From positions 1-32,248 of IMG/VR virus record IMGVR_UViG_3300017992_000057: a stretch of DNA of 32,248 nt; one strand, 5' to 3'. Numbering within the stretch: position 1 is the stretch's first letter; each line of letters starts with the position of its first letter. Under the pieces are notes generated by a model, which saw nothing but the letters and a program-made list of their open reading frames with translations, was not told the DNA's origin and ran no database searches. Of the stretch, positions 19,825 to 28,314 are shown in pieces. The translations under genes were made by a program, and so were the position numbers. This DNA is from a virus.

Positions 19825-22800
19825 ATGCCTGATCTCACAACGCAAGACCTCGAGACCCAGGGCGGCGCGAAACCGTTGTCGGTTGGCGTCGACCCGAAAC
19901 TGCCCAAGGACGGCATCGTGTTGACGCCGTCGTTCGCGGCCAAGGTCGCGCGGGGCGAAAAGACAATCGTCATCAAGACGCGCCCGTTCAAGATCGGCGG
20001 CCGGCCGCTGTTCCTCATCGCCGGCGACAAGGCGCTGGGGATTCTCACACTTTCAACGCCGCGGAAAATCACCCTCAAGGAGTTCGCAGCCCTCGAGACC
20101 GAACACGGCATCAGCGCCGCGCAGCGGAAGAAGTTTTGGGCCGGGAAGCGGGAGTTCTTCGCGTACAAGGTGGTCAAGGTTTCACTGTTCGCGAAGCCGT
20201 TGGAAATCGAACAGCCGGCCGGGCAGCAGATGCTCGTCCGGGACGTGAAACTGGCCGGCGACGTTGTGCTGCTGTTTGACATCGCGAAAGCGGAGGGCGC
20301 GGCGGTGGAGGAAATGCGCGCAGCCCTGCGCAACCTCGCGCCGGTGATGGACCGCTGGGCGAAGAGTACGCTGCGGTTTCTCACAAAACCGGCCGAACTC
20401 GTCAGCATGGTTCGGGGCGCGCCGGCCGTGGTGCGGCGGCTGTTGCGGCTCGTGGGCGGCGGTTCGCCAGCGGCAACGGGCGAGGGCACGGTTTCGGAGG
20501 GCATCAAGGCGGTGGTGCGCCTTGGACGGCGCGTTGTGGGCGCCCTGGAGGCCGCTGACGGCAAGATGGCGGCACAGCAGGTATCAGACGCCCTCGCTGA
20601 ACTGGAAAGCGTTGACGACGCGATTCCGCGGCTGACCGGGCTGGACGAGGAGGCGAAGGGGTTCGTGCAGGAATTCGGCATCCCGAACCCGGCAGCGCAT
20701 GGCCTCGAGAAGAAAAAGTATCCCGGCCTCAAGATGCCCTCCCCAGGGTTCAACGTTGCACGCCTCAAGGCCGGCGGTTCCTCCGGCCTGTTCTCCCGCA
20801 TCGCGCGGGCCGGCCGTGTGGGCGTGGAGCAGGTGCTCGTCAATGAACTGAACAAACCCGGCGACGAACCTTTCGCCTACGGAATCGTCACGCTGCAAGA
20901 GGGGCGCAGGTTCGACGGGATCGGCACGGTTCCGAAAGCCGTACTCGCCGGCGTCGACGAGTTCACGCGGCGCGAATTCCAGCGCGAGAAGGTCATCTGG
21001 TACCATCCCTTCACGCTAATCACCGCCTTCGACAAACCCATCCGCATGTCGGCGCCCGTGCCTGGGCGCCGTTACGCTTCCGACGTTGATGTGAGCGGCG
21101 GCAAGGTGGAACCCGCGACCAAGGACGAGAACCGGCCGCCGAGCCCGTTCGCTGTGACCGCTGACGGGTACGTTCGGGAGGTGGTGGAATTCGACAAACT
21201 CGCCGACGACGCCCGGCAGATTTTCGCCGTCGTGCTGCCGGCCGAGCGTGCGCCGTGGCGCATCATCGAACTGCGCGCGGATTCCGCTGACGCAGCGTAC
21301 GAGGAAGCCGGCGCGCACGTGGCGGAACGGCAGGCGCAGGCCGCCGCGTTGGCGCTGCGCGTGGGTCTTTCGCATGGCGGGGAGCCCGTGTTCGAGGTGG
21401 TGGGCCTCCTGAACGCGCTCGATCCGGTGCAGATGGCACAGCAGGCCATCGCCATCGCCACGTCGCCGGCCCTTGCCGAAATGGACGACGATGAACTGGC
21501 GCGCCTGCTGGAACTGCTCCGCGGGTTCCATGAGATCGCCTTCGCCGGTAAGGAGGCCACGACGTACGAGGGCGTTTCCCGCGAGGACGTGGTGAACGCC
21601 TACCTCTTTGTCGTGCGCGCGCTTCGCGATGGCGGCGCGGTGGTGGAACCCAAGGCGGAAATCGACAGCGAGGCGAAGGACCTGGACGCCGATGCGTTCA
21701 AGGCGTGCCGGCCTGGGCAGGGGAGGAAACCGCGGCGCAAGGCGCGCGGGGAGGGGATGGGCGTGGGCGGTGAGGCCCAGCAGGACGGCGGCGTTTCCGA
21801 GTGCGTTTGCACGGCGTGCGGCGTGCGCATCGAACACGAACGCGGCAAGCCGTGCGCCGACGTCGCGTGCCCTGAGTGTGGCGCGGCGATGGCGCCTGTG
21901 ACGGAGAAGGGCGTCGCCTGTCTGTGCCCGTGGTGCGGCTACGAGGGCGAGTCCGAGGAAGGGCGTTGTCCAGAGTGCGGCCGTTCCGTTTTGATCGAGG
22001 GCAAGGCCGCGTCCGAACAGGCGGGGAAACTTGCGCCGACGCATCCCTCGGGCGAACAGGGAGGCCGTCGGATTTGCCTTTACGAAGTGCTCGAAAAGGT
22101 CAAGCCGTTCCGGTGGCGGCAGGACGCCATCTCCATCGTTGGCGGCATCGCGAACCGTGGCTTCACGGACAACGATATCGACATTCTCATCAAGGGGCCG
22201 CTGGACGAGAACACGCGGCACGTTCTGAAGTTCCGCCTTGGCCGGATGCTGGGGCCGGAACTCTCGCAGCGGGTGCAGTTCCTCGACGACGAATACGGCG
22301 GCCCGTTCACGAATAACGTCAACCTCGGGCACCTGTGCTTCGAGACACTTCCCGAATTCGCCATCAAGGAAATGCGGGAAGAGTGTGAGAAACAAGATGA
22401 CCCGATGCAGGATATGCCGGCCAAGCCTGGGCCGCGCGAAGCGGTCGTGCAGTTGCACTTCCGCGGCCGTTCCGTCCATCTCGATTTCCGGATTTCCATG
22501 AACGGCCACCTCGTCGGCTGGACCATCGCCGTGCAGAAACCGGGCGCCATCAAGGAACCCGTGACCACGGTCGCGCAGGCGAGGAAGATCGCTGCGGGTT
22601 ACAAGGCCGACGAGGGCAACAGATACCTCAAGGGGTTCGTGGCGCCCGGCGGGCTGTTCGCAACGCCGAAGATGCGACAGCCGAAAGTGTGGCTCAACGT
22701 TTCCGACGAAACGTTCGAGCCGGGCAGCGTTGGCGCCACGCGAAACTTCCCGGCCGTGTGGCTCGAAATAGACCGGCCGAAGGTGGAATTCGGGCAGCAG

Positions 22801-25218
22801 TCCCCGCGGTTCCACGAATACTTCATCACGGATTCCAAACTGCGGGACGGCATCTGGTTTTTCCGGCAACTGGTCGGCGAGACGCCTCCCGGTACGGTTC
22901 GCGAGGAAGAGGAAGGAAAAGTGACGCCGGCCGGGGAAACGTTCTGGAAGTTCGCGGCCGCGAAGTCCATGTTGCCTTCCGTGCTGAAACCTCGCACCGC
23001 CGAACGCGGCACGATGCCGCCTGCCGGTTGGTCATGGATTCCGCAAAGCCTCGAGCGTGACGTGCCGCAGGAGTTCCGGTACTGGGAAAAGCGGAGCCAC
23101 GCGAAGCAAACGCGCGACGCGCTGGAGGAAGCGGACATTTTCACGGACTCGACCGTGCGCATTGTGGACGGCAAGTTCCGCCTCGTGCGGACGAAGATGT
23201 TCATCGCCGGCGAACAGGGCGAACCCGTGGAGGTCCATCGCGTGCGCTCGAAGGCGTGCGTTGCGAAGCGCGTTGTGGAGTACGCGCTTTCCCGGCAGTC
23301 ATTCCGCGGGCCTGTTCAGGTGCGCGAGGGGTTCTCCCGCGTCTTCTGGTGGCTGGCGTTCGACGAACCTGGGGCCGCAGGCGTTCGCGCCTGGAAACTG
23401 CTGACCGATCCTGCGTCGGGCGAGAAGCGGATTTCCGCGGTGAAGGCGCCTTCCGCGTTCACGCGCGACAAGGCGCTGCTGAGCCTCAAGGGCGATCAGG
23501 CGCCGGGTTCCCGTTTCAACGACACGAAAGATACGCCGAGCAGCGTGTACGCGGTGGGAACCGGCAAGGCCGATGTCGAAGAGGAGGCGGCGGGTTTCGT
23601 GCGGGTTCGTTTCACGAGCGGCCCGCTGAAGGGGACGCGCGTGCTGGCCGCCGAGGAACGTGGCTCGAACCTTTGGGAATTCTCACACGAGGACGAGGCG
23701 GTGCCGCCAAAGAGTGAGAAACTTGGCGCGGTTCCCACGCGAGGCGGCGTTCAAGTTTGGGACCCCGATAAAAAGAGCGCCGACGTGGACCGTTCGCAAC
23801 TGCGTCCGCTTGCGCTGTTCGCGCCCATGAAACCGCGCAAGGGATACTTCGATCCCGAGGAATTCCTGCGCGATTGGCCGACGCCCGAATACGTGAAAAG
23901 CGGGCTCGATGTGGAGCCCAAGTGGAACGGGTTGAGGGCCATTCTGGAATCCGACGGCGACAAGGTTCTCATCTACTTCGAGGATTCGCAGGATGACCGT
24001 TCGCACGTGCTGCCCGGCGTGGCGCGCGAATTGGCGGCCCTGGGAAAGAAGGTCGGCCCGTTTATTCTCGACGCAGAGTTGCTCGATTTTGACGGAGATG
24101 AGGCGCTGCCGCGGCGCACGCTTTCGCGGTTCACGGGGCCGGTTGATCCTCAAGAGGATTCGGGCGTGCGGTTCAAGGCGCACCGCCTCATCTACGGCAA
24201 CGGAAAGAACTGGACCGACGTGCCGCGCAAGGAGGCGCGCCCGGCACTGGAAGCGTTCGTCAAGAAGGCTGCGGCGAAGCACATCGAACTCACGCCGGCG
24301 CGAACCGCGCGAAGCGTGGAACAGTTGCCGGAACTCATCAAGTGGGCCGCGGGGTTTTCCGGTAGCGAAGGAGCGATGTTCAAACTGGGCGAATCGACCT
24401 ACTCGCTGGGCCGGTTTACGAGTTCGTGGTCGAAGTTGAAACTGCCGCGCACCGTGTACGCGCGCGTTTACGAAGTCATAAAGAAAAAGCCGTCGCCCCA
24501 GCAAAAGGCGCCGTCGCGAACGTTCGTCTATCAAGCGGCTGTCGGACCCGTGGACGAAAAAGACGTTGACAGGTACCGGGCCACCGTTAGAATCGGAAAT
24601 CGAAATTACGTACCTATCGGCAAAACGTTTGCGACGAACGTTCAAGCGAATGTCGGCGACGTTTTGCAGGTGGAGGTCACGGAGTTGCTCATAGACCTCG
24701 CAGGCGAAAAACAGACGGTGCACTGGTTCACGCCGGTCGTAGAGGCGCGCGTTCAACGCCGCCCGAATACCGTCCCCGAGGTGATTCGCCTTGCGTTCGA
24801 GCACGAAGTGAAACGTTCGGTCGAAAAGATCCTTTCCCGCGAAATTCCCATCTTCAAGGCTGCCGAGGAGCGCATCGTTTACGGCATCGTGCTCGAGCCG
24901 GAAACGAAAGACGCGCAGAATGACATTTACTCCGCGGAGGAAATCCGGCAGGCTGCACATCGGTACATGGAAGAATTCCGGCACCTGGGGCTCATGCACC
25001 GGTACCGGATGGACGGGCGAATTCGGATCCTCGAATCCTACATCGCACCTTGTGACATGGAGGTCGAGGGTCAGCCCGTGAAAGCGGGAACGTGGCTGAT
25101 GGTTGCGCGGGTGATTGACGATGGCCTGTGGGCCGCTGTAAAATCAGGAAAGTTGACCGGGTTCTCAATCGGCGGCAGCGCCATCAGGGAGAAGGAAAAG
25201 AAACCGGAGGCCGCGTAA
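19825..25218 (+). CDS. giant polyprotein: ASCH-like x2, Zn ribbons, nucleotidyltransferase, phosphoesterase-like, DNA ligase, XkdF prohead protease
   Basis: 1797 residues from ATG 19825 (GAGGAAG upstream). Domains in order: ASCH-like (31-125, with RGEKTI); a related copy (about 350-410, GIVTL...FDKPI); zinc ribbons (about 659-740, four to five CxxC knuckles). Pol-beta-type nucleotidyltransferase has GG 773-774 and D784/D786. The LigD 3'-phosphoesterase-like part has H878, H885, D887, R889 and GWTI. The ATP-dependent DNA ligase has EPKWNGLR with K1366, DAE at 1416-1418, SEGAMFK 1514-1520 and SWSKLK 1534-1539, then an OB-like domain. The C-terminal XkdF (S78-type) protease starts at 1683, with candidate His1725 and Ser1781 (GFSIGG). 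The frame has no internal stop. XkdF position fits head assembly; self-cleavage and packaging of the repair enzymes are inference. Confidence 0.88.
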   Translation: MPDLTTQDLETQGGAKPLSVGVDPKLPKDGIVLTPSFAAKVARGEKTIVIKTRPFKIGGRPLFLIAGDKALGILTLSTPRKITLKEFAALETEHGISAAQRKKFWAGKREFFAYKVVKVSLFAKPLEIEQPAGQQMLVRDVKLAGDVVLLFDIAKAEGAAVEEMRAALRNLAPVMDRWAKSTLRFLTKPAELVSMVRGAPAVVRRLLRLVGGGSPAATGEGTVSEGIKAVVRLGRRVVGALEAADGKMAAQQVSDALAELESVDDAIPRLTGLDEEAKGFVQEFGIPNPAAHGLEKKKYPGLKMPSPGFNVARLKAGGSSGLFSRIARAGRVGVEQVLVNELNKPGDEPFAYGIVTLQEGRRFDGIGTVPKAVLAGVDEFTRREFQREKVIWYHPFTLITAFDKPIRMSAPVPGRRYASDVDVSGGKVEPATKDENRPPSPFAVTADGYVREVVEFDKLADDARQIFAVVLPAERAPWRIIELRADSADAAYEEAGAHVAERQAQAAALALRVGLSHGGEPVFEVVGLLNALDPVQMAQQAIAIATSPALAEMDDDELARLLELLRGFHEIAFAGKEATTYEGVSREDVVNAYLFVVRALRDGGAVVEPKAEIDSEAKDLDADAFKACRPGQGRKPRRKARGEGMGVGGEAQQDGGVSECVCTACGVRIEHERGKPCADVACPECGAAMAPVTEKGVACLCPWCGYEGESEEGRCPECGRSVLIEGKAASEQAGKLAPTHPSGEQGGRRICLYEVLEKVKPFRWRQDAISIVGGIANRGFTDNDIDILIKGPLDENTRHVLKFRLGRMLGPELSQRVQFLDDEYGGPFTNNVNLGHLCFETLPEFAIKEMREECEKQDDPMQDMPAKPGPREAVVQLHFRGRSVHLDFRISMNGHLVGWTIAVQKPGAIKEPVTTVAQARKIAAGYKADEGNRYLKGFVAPGGLFATPKMRQPKVWLNVSDETFEPGSVGATRNFPAVWLEIDRPKVEFGQQSPRFHEYFITDSKLRDGIWFFRQLVGETPPGTVREEEEGKVTPAGETFWKFAAAKSMLPSVLKPRTAERGTMPPAGWSWIPQSLERDVPQEFRYWEKRSHAKQTRDALEEADIFTDSTVRIVDGKFRLVRTKMFIAGEQGEPVEVHRVRSKACVAKRVVEYALSRQSFRGPVQVREGFSRVFWWLAFDEPGAAGVRAWKLLTDPASGEKRISAVKAPSAFTRDKALLSLKGDQAPGSRFNDTKDTPSSVYAVGTGKADVEEEAAGFVRVRFTSGPLKGTRVLAAEERGSNLWEFSHEDEAVPPKSEKLGAVPTRGGVQVWDPDKKSADVDRSQLRPLALFAPMKPRKGYFDPEEFLRDWPTPEYVKSGLDVEPKWNGLRAILESDGDKVLIYFEDSQDDRSHVLPGVARELAALGKKVGPFILDAELLDFDGDEALPRRTLSRFTGPVDPQEDSGVRFKAHRLIYGNGKNWTDVPRKEARPALEAFVKKAAAKHIELTPARTARSVEQLPELIKWAAGFSGSEGAMFKLGESTYSLGRFTSSWSKLKLPRTVYARVYEVIKKKPSPQQKAPSRTFVYQAAVGPVDEKDVDRYRATVRIGNRNYVPIGKTFATNVQANVGDVLQVEVTELLIDLAGEKQTVHWFTPVVEARVQRRPNTVPEVIRLAFEHEVKRSVEKILSREIPIFKAAEERIVYGIVLEPETKDAQNDIYSAEEIRQAAHRYMEEFRHLGLMHRYRMDGRIRILESYIAPCDMEVEGQPVKAGTWLMVARVIDDGLWAAVKSGKLTGFSIGGSAIREKEKKPEAA

Positions 25219-25250
25219 CGTTCGCGGTGAACGTTCAAGGAGGGCGGGCG
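25217..25250. promoter_or_regulatory. double AACGTTC site in gene junction
   Basis: AACGTTC (25217-25223) and the palindrome TGAACGTTCA (25228-25237) lie 11 bp apart in the 36-base gap between the polyprotein and scaffold genes, next to the AAGGAGGG ribosome site. The same palindrome is repeated in the left control region. Confidence 0.45.
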
Positions 25251-25254
25251 GTTC

Positions 25255-26703
25255 ATGGCTGACGGAAAGAAGGAGCAGAAGTTCCGGTTGCGGGACATGA
25301 TCGTCGAGTCGGTGGATCTCGTCGACCGGCCCGCGAATCAAAAGCGGTTTCTGTTATTCAAGAGGGAGGAAGATATGGGAGCGAACGTACAGGGAGAAGG
25401 CCTCACGACCGCGCCGCCCGAGGACAGCGCGACCGTGCAGGTGCCGGAAGCGGACGTGGAATCCGGCGCAACCCCAACGGCCAAGGACGAAGGGGGCGCG
25501 CCCGCGGAACCGGACACCGCCGCCGGCGATCCCGGCAACGAAGGCTCCGATGCTTCCGCCACGGCAGGGGACAACGCGGACGATGCGGCCGGCGACGCGG
25601 GCGCGGAAACCGTGGGCAAGATGGCCGAAGCCCACGCGGCCCTTCTGAGCGAAAAGATGGAAGCCATCGGGAAACTGGCTTCCGACATCGCGCAGAACGC
25701 GCCCAGCATGGACCTCAAGGACCTGCGCGCGAAACTTTCCCAACTGGAAAGCATGGGCTGGAAGGTGGGCGAGGTCGCGGAGGTGGTGAACGTGATGAAA
25801 CGCGACGCCACCGAAAAGGCCGGCGAGATTCCCCAGGGTGTGAAGGACGCCGTCAAGAAGGTTCTGCGCGAGGCGGTGGAACGCCTGATGTCGGTGAACA
25901 ACGCGCTTCGCGTGGCCACCGTGACGCAGGACAAGATGTCGGCGCCCCTGCCGGACCCCGTGTACCGGGAGATGCGCTCGATCCTGACCATGGTCAAGGG
26001 CGTGCTCCAGAAGTACCCGGCGCCCAAGGCGGCCGGGGAAGCGGGGGAGGGCGAAGCGGAGGAAACCGACAAGGCCGCGGACGCCGCGCCCGAGGTCGAG
26101 GCCGTGGGGAACGAAACGGCGCTCGAACTGGCGAAGCAGACGGCGGCGCTCACCCTGCCCGCGCCGGTGCGCGACGCGGTGGCGGAACGGGTGCGCGAGG
26201 CGACCGAGGTGCTCATGAGCGCGATGGGCGCGGTGGAAAAGGCACCGGTGACGGAGGCGCAGACGGCATCGCCCATGCCGGCCGAGATCGCCGACGCCAT
26301 CGGCAAGGCCGCGGCGGCGATGGAGGAAACCCTCCAGAAGTACCCGGCGCCCAGCGCGAAATCCGAGGGGATCCTGGCCGCGCTGCACGAGCACTTCAAC
26401 GCCATCGAGAACATCGTGAAGCAGGTCGTGGGAGACGAGCCCGTGGTGGTGAAAGCCGAACCGCCCGCGCAGGACAACGCGAACGCGGAACTCCTCAAGC
26501 GGCTGGACGGCATCGCCGAATCCGTGAAGAAAAACGCCGACGCCATCGCCCAGGTGATCGGCACGCCGAAGCCCTCGAACGCGCTCGAGGACGCCGGCGG
26601 AACCGGCGAGACCGAACCCGGCAAGGTGCAGAAAAACGCCGGCGTGGAGTGGGGCAACGACCTCGCGGCCGAGATCGAACCCGAACCCGCGGACGCGGAG
26701 TAG
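25255..26703 (+). CDS. scaffold-like head protein with XkdF-type leader
   Basis: 482 residues from ATG 25255. It starts with RLRDMIVESVDLVDRPANQK then RFLLFK, the 'VDRPAN..FLL.K' segment that normally belongs to XkdF-type proteins. Here it stands in a separate gene. The remainder is acidic, Ala-rich and helical, as expected of a scaffold that fills the prohead and is later cut away. An internal duplication is clear: VKDAVKKVLREAVERLMS...LQKYPAPKA is echoed by VRDAVAERVREATEVLMS...LQKYPAPSA. It lies between the protease and the capsid gene, the usual scaffold position. Substrate of the upstream protease by inference. Confidence 0.8.
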   Translation: MADGKKEQKFRLRDMIVESVDLVDRPANQKRFLLFKREEDMGANVQGEGLTTAPPEDSATVQVPEADVESGATPTAKDEGGAPAEPDTAAGDPGNEGSDASATAGDNADDAAGDAGAETVGKMAEAHAALLSEKMEAIGKLASDIAQNAPSMDLKDLRAKLSQLESMGWKVGEVAEVVNVMKRDATEKAGEIPQGVKDAVKKVLREAVERLMSVNNALRVATVTQDKMSAPLPDPVYREMRSILTMVKGVLQKYPAPKAAGEAGEGEAEETDKAADAAPEVEAVGNETALELAKQTAALTLPAPVRDAVAERVREATEVLMSAMGAVEKAPVTEAQTASPMPAEIADAIGKAAAAMEETLQKYPAPSAKSEGILAALHEHFNAIENIVKQVVGDEPVVVKAEPPAQDNANAELLKRLDGIAESVKKNADAIAQVIGTPKPSNALEDAGGTGETEPGKVQKNAGVEWGNDLAAEIEPEPADAE

Positions 26704-26761
26704 GGTGCCGTTTCGTTCGTGTGAACCGGCGCTTCTGCGCCACTGTTACAAGGAGTGAGAC

Positions 26762-27700
26762 ATGGGAGTTTCCAACCGTTCCATCCTGGCGAAGGCCGAT
26801 CTCAAGATCAACGACCTTCTGACCGACGGCGGCATCCTCCCCGAAGCGGCCGCGAAGCGGTTCCTTCAGGTGGCCGTGAAGAACGCCGTCATCCTGCCCG
26901 TGGCGACGGTGGTTCCGATGAAGAGCCGCGAACAGCGCATCGACCTGTTCCGGTTCCAGAACCGGATCCTCCGGCCGGGGCAGGAGGCCACCGCGCTGCC
27001 GGAGGCCGACCGTTCCAAGCCGAACCTCTACAAGGCGACGCTCAGCGTCAAATTGTTCAAGGGGGAAATTCGGCTGAACAAGGAAGTGCTCGAGGACAAC
27101 ATCGAGAGCGAGAACTTCCAGGACTCCATCATGGACGCCGCCGGCAAGGCCGTGGCGCGGGACATCGACGAACTCGTGGCCAACGGGGACACCGCGAGCG
27201 CCGACCCGTTTCTGGCGCAACTGGACGGCATCCGGAAGCAGGCCACGTCCAACCTCGTGAACGCCGCCGGCAGCACCACGACCAAGACGATCCTCAAGGC
27301 GAGCGTGAAGGCCATGCCCACGGAGCACCTGCGGGATCGCCGGGCCATGCGGTTCCTCACCTCGTTCGACAGCGAAACCGACTATCGGGATTCGCTGGCC
27401 GACCGGGCGACGGCCGTGGGCGACCGGTTCCTGCTGGAGGGCGTGCCCGCCACGTACTCCGGCATCCCGATGCTGGGCGTGCCGGTGTTCCCCGAAAACC
27501 TGGGGCCGTTCACGAACTACACCGAGATGCTCCTGCTCGATCCCAAGAACATCAACGTCGGCTTCTGGCGACAGATCGAGTGGGAAACCGACAAGGACAT
27601 CGTGGCCGGCGAACTGATCATCGTGGTCTCGCTGCGCATGGACGTCAAGTTCGCGTTCGAGCCCGCGGTGGTCAAGGTGCAGAACCTCAAGGTCGGCTAA
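26762..27700 (+). CDS. major capsid protein (HK97 fold)
   Basis: 312 residues from ATG 26762 (AAGGAGTGAG upstream). The sequence reads as an HK97-fold capsid subunit: an N-terminal arm, then VAVKNAVILPVATVVPMKSR, the E-loop region (RFQNRILRPGQEATALPEAD), a spine helix (DSIMDAAGKAVARDIDELVA) and a C-terminal strand block (FWRQIEWETDKDIVAGELII). Codons are almost wholly G/C-ending, consistent with high expression. There is no obvious long pro-segment, in line with a separate scaffold gene just upstream. A 12-G tract and a terminator-like hairpin follow. Confidence 0.88.
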   Translation: MGVSNRSILAKADLKINDLLTDGGILPEAAAKRFLQVAVKNAVILPVATVVPMKSREQRIDLFRFQNRILRPGQEATALPEADRSKPNLYKATLSVKLFKGEIRLNKEVLEDNIESENFQDSIMDAAGKAVARDIDELVANGDTASADPFLAQLDGIRKQATSNLVNAAGSTTTKTILKASVKAMPTEHLRDRRAMRFLTSFDSETDYRDSLADRATAVGDRFLLEGVPATYSGIPMLGVPVFPENLGPFTNYTEMLLLDPKNINVGFWRQIEWETDKDIVAGELIIVVSLRMDVKFAFEPAVVKVQNLKVG

Positions 27701-27711
27701 CAACCGGCCAC

Positions 27712-27723
27712 GGGGGGGGGGGG
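27712..27723 (+). repeat. 12-base G homopolymer
   Basis: An uninterrupted G12 lies between the capsid stop and the next gene. Such tracts are prone to slippage and sequencing error. It is in non-coding DNA, so it does not alter a protein. Confidence 0.9.
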
Positions 27724-27753
27724 CACCGCGTGAAACTGGACGCATGATCCGAA

Positions 27754-27797
27754 AGAGCGGCGCCGGCGTGCGGGCCGTGCGCGCCGGCGCTCTGTTT
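27754..27797 (+). terminator. terminator-like hairpin after the capsid gene
   Basis: AGAGC...CGCCGGCG (27754-27768) pairs with CGCCGGCGC-TCT (27782-27793) with a 3-base bulge. Only TGTTTC follows, so it is probably leaky. It could lower expression of the genes downstream of the capsid gene. Confidence 0.5.
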
Positions 27798-27822
27798 CTA
27801 CGGCTGAACAGGAGGCAAAGAC

Positions 27823-28146
27823 ATGGCCGCAACCGTGACCCTTCAGACTTCCGCGGGGAAGCAGCCCGCGGCGCCCACGTTCGTCGAGCGCGTTCGCCTT
27901 CAGGGCGACACCTCGTACCCGGCCGCGACCGGCGGATACCCGCTGGGCCTCGCGACCGTGCTGGGGCCGGGCGCGAAGGAGGTCCTGGGCGTGATGCCCG
28001 CCGTGCAGGTGGGCAACGACTGGGGCATCCAGTACGACCGCGCCAACGACAAGGTCAAGGTGTTCCTCGTTTCCACCGGCGCCGAGGTGGCCAACGGCAC
28101 GAACCTCGCGGCGCTGGACGTGGAACTCCTCGTCTTCTCGAAGTAG
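27823..28146 (+). CDS. small virion protein, possibly head decoration
   Basis: 107 residues from ATG 27823, with CAGGAGG upstream. The protein is Gly/Val/Ala-rich and beta-type: TSAGKQPAAPTFVERVRLQG, GYPLGLATVLGPGAKEV, VKVFLVSTGAEVANG, LDVELLVFSK. Small beta proteins directly after the major capsid gene are often decoration or fibre-base proteins. Position and composition support that, but no specific family is recognised. Its codon use matches the capsid gene. Confidence 0.75.
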   Translation: MAATVTLQTSAGKQPAAPTFVERVRLQGDTSYPAATGGYPLGLATVLGPGAKEVLGVMPAVQVGNDWGIQYDRANDKVKVFLVSTGAEVANGTNLAALDVELLVFSK

Positions 28147-28227
28147 GCGGGGGCAGCAGCGGCCCGCCCTGGCGTGGAACCATGAACCGCCGGCCGTGGC
28201 GTGGTGCCGCGCCGTGAGGCCGCTCTC

Positions 28228-28239
28228 GTTTCTCACACT
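28228..28239 (-). repeat. dispersed motif copy (reverse), intergenic
   Basis: GTTTCTCACACT lies in the 168-base gap between 28146 and 28315. The rest of the gap has only GC-rich short dyads and the GAGGTG ribosome site. Confidence 0.6.
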
Positions 28240-28314
28240 CTGGCCACGGCCGACCGGTGCGGGTGCGGTGCCCGCGCCGCTGCAACTGGGACCGCAATTT
28301 GACGAGGTGTGCGA

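Noticed and set aside
21016-22869. 617-codon minus-strand frame opposite the polyprotein
   Set aside because: The + strand frame holds the nucleotidyltransferase and zinc motifs. The antisense product is His/Arg/Leu-rich without motifs.
23683-24999. 438-codon minus-strand frame opposite the ligase region
   Set aside because: Antisense shadow of the ligase motifs, with no ribosome site.
19825-25218. Assembly chimera or missed stops creating the giant gene
   Set aside because: The frame stays open for 5.4 kb with even codon use, flanking genes fit a head module, and linker regions are natural. An assembly join cannot be fully excluded without reads.
27712-27723. Programmed frameshift at the G12 tract
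   Set aside because: It lies after the capsid stop codon and before the next start, so no protein is read through it.
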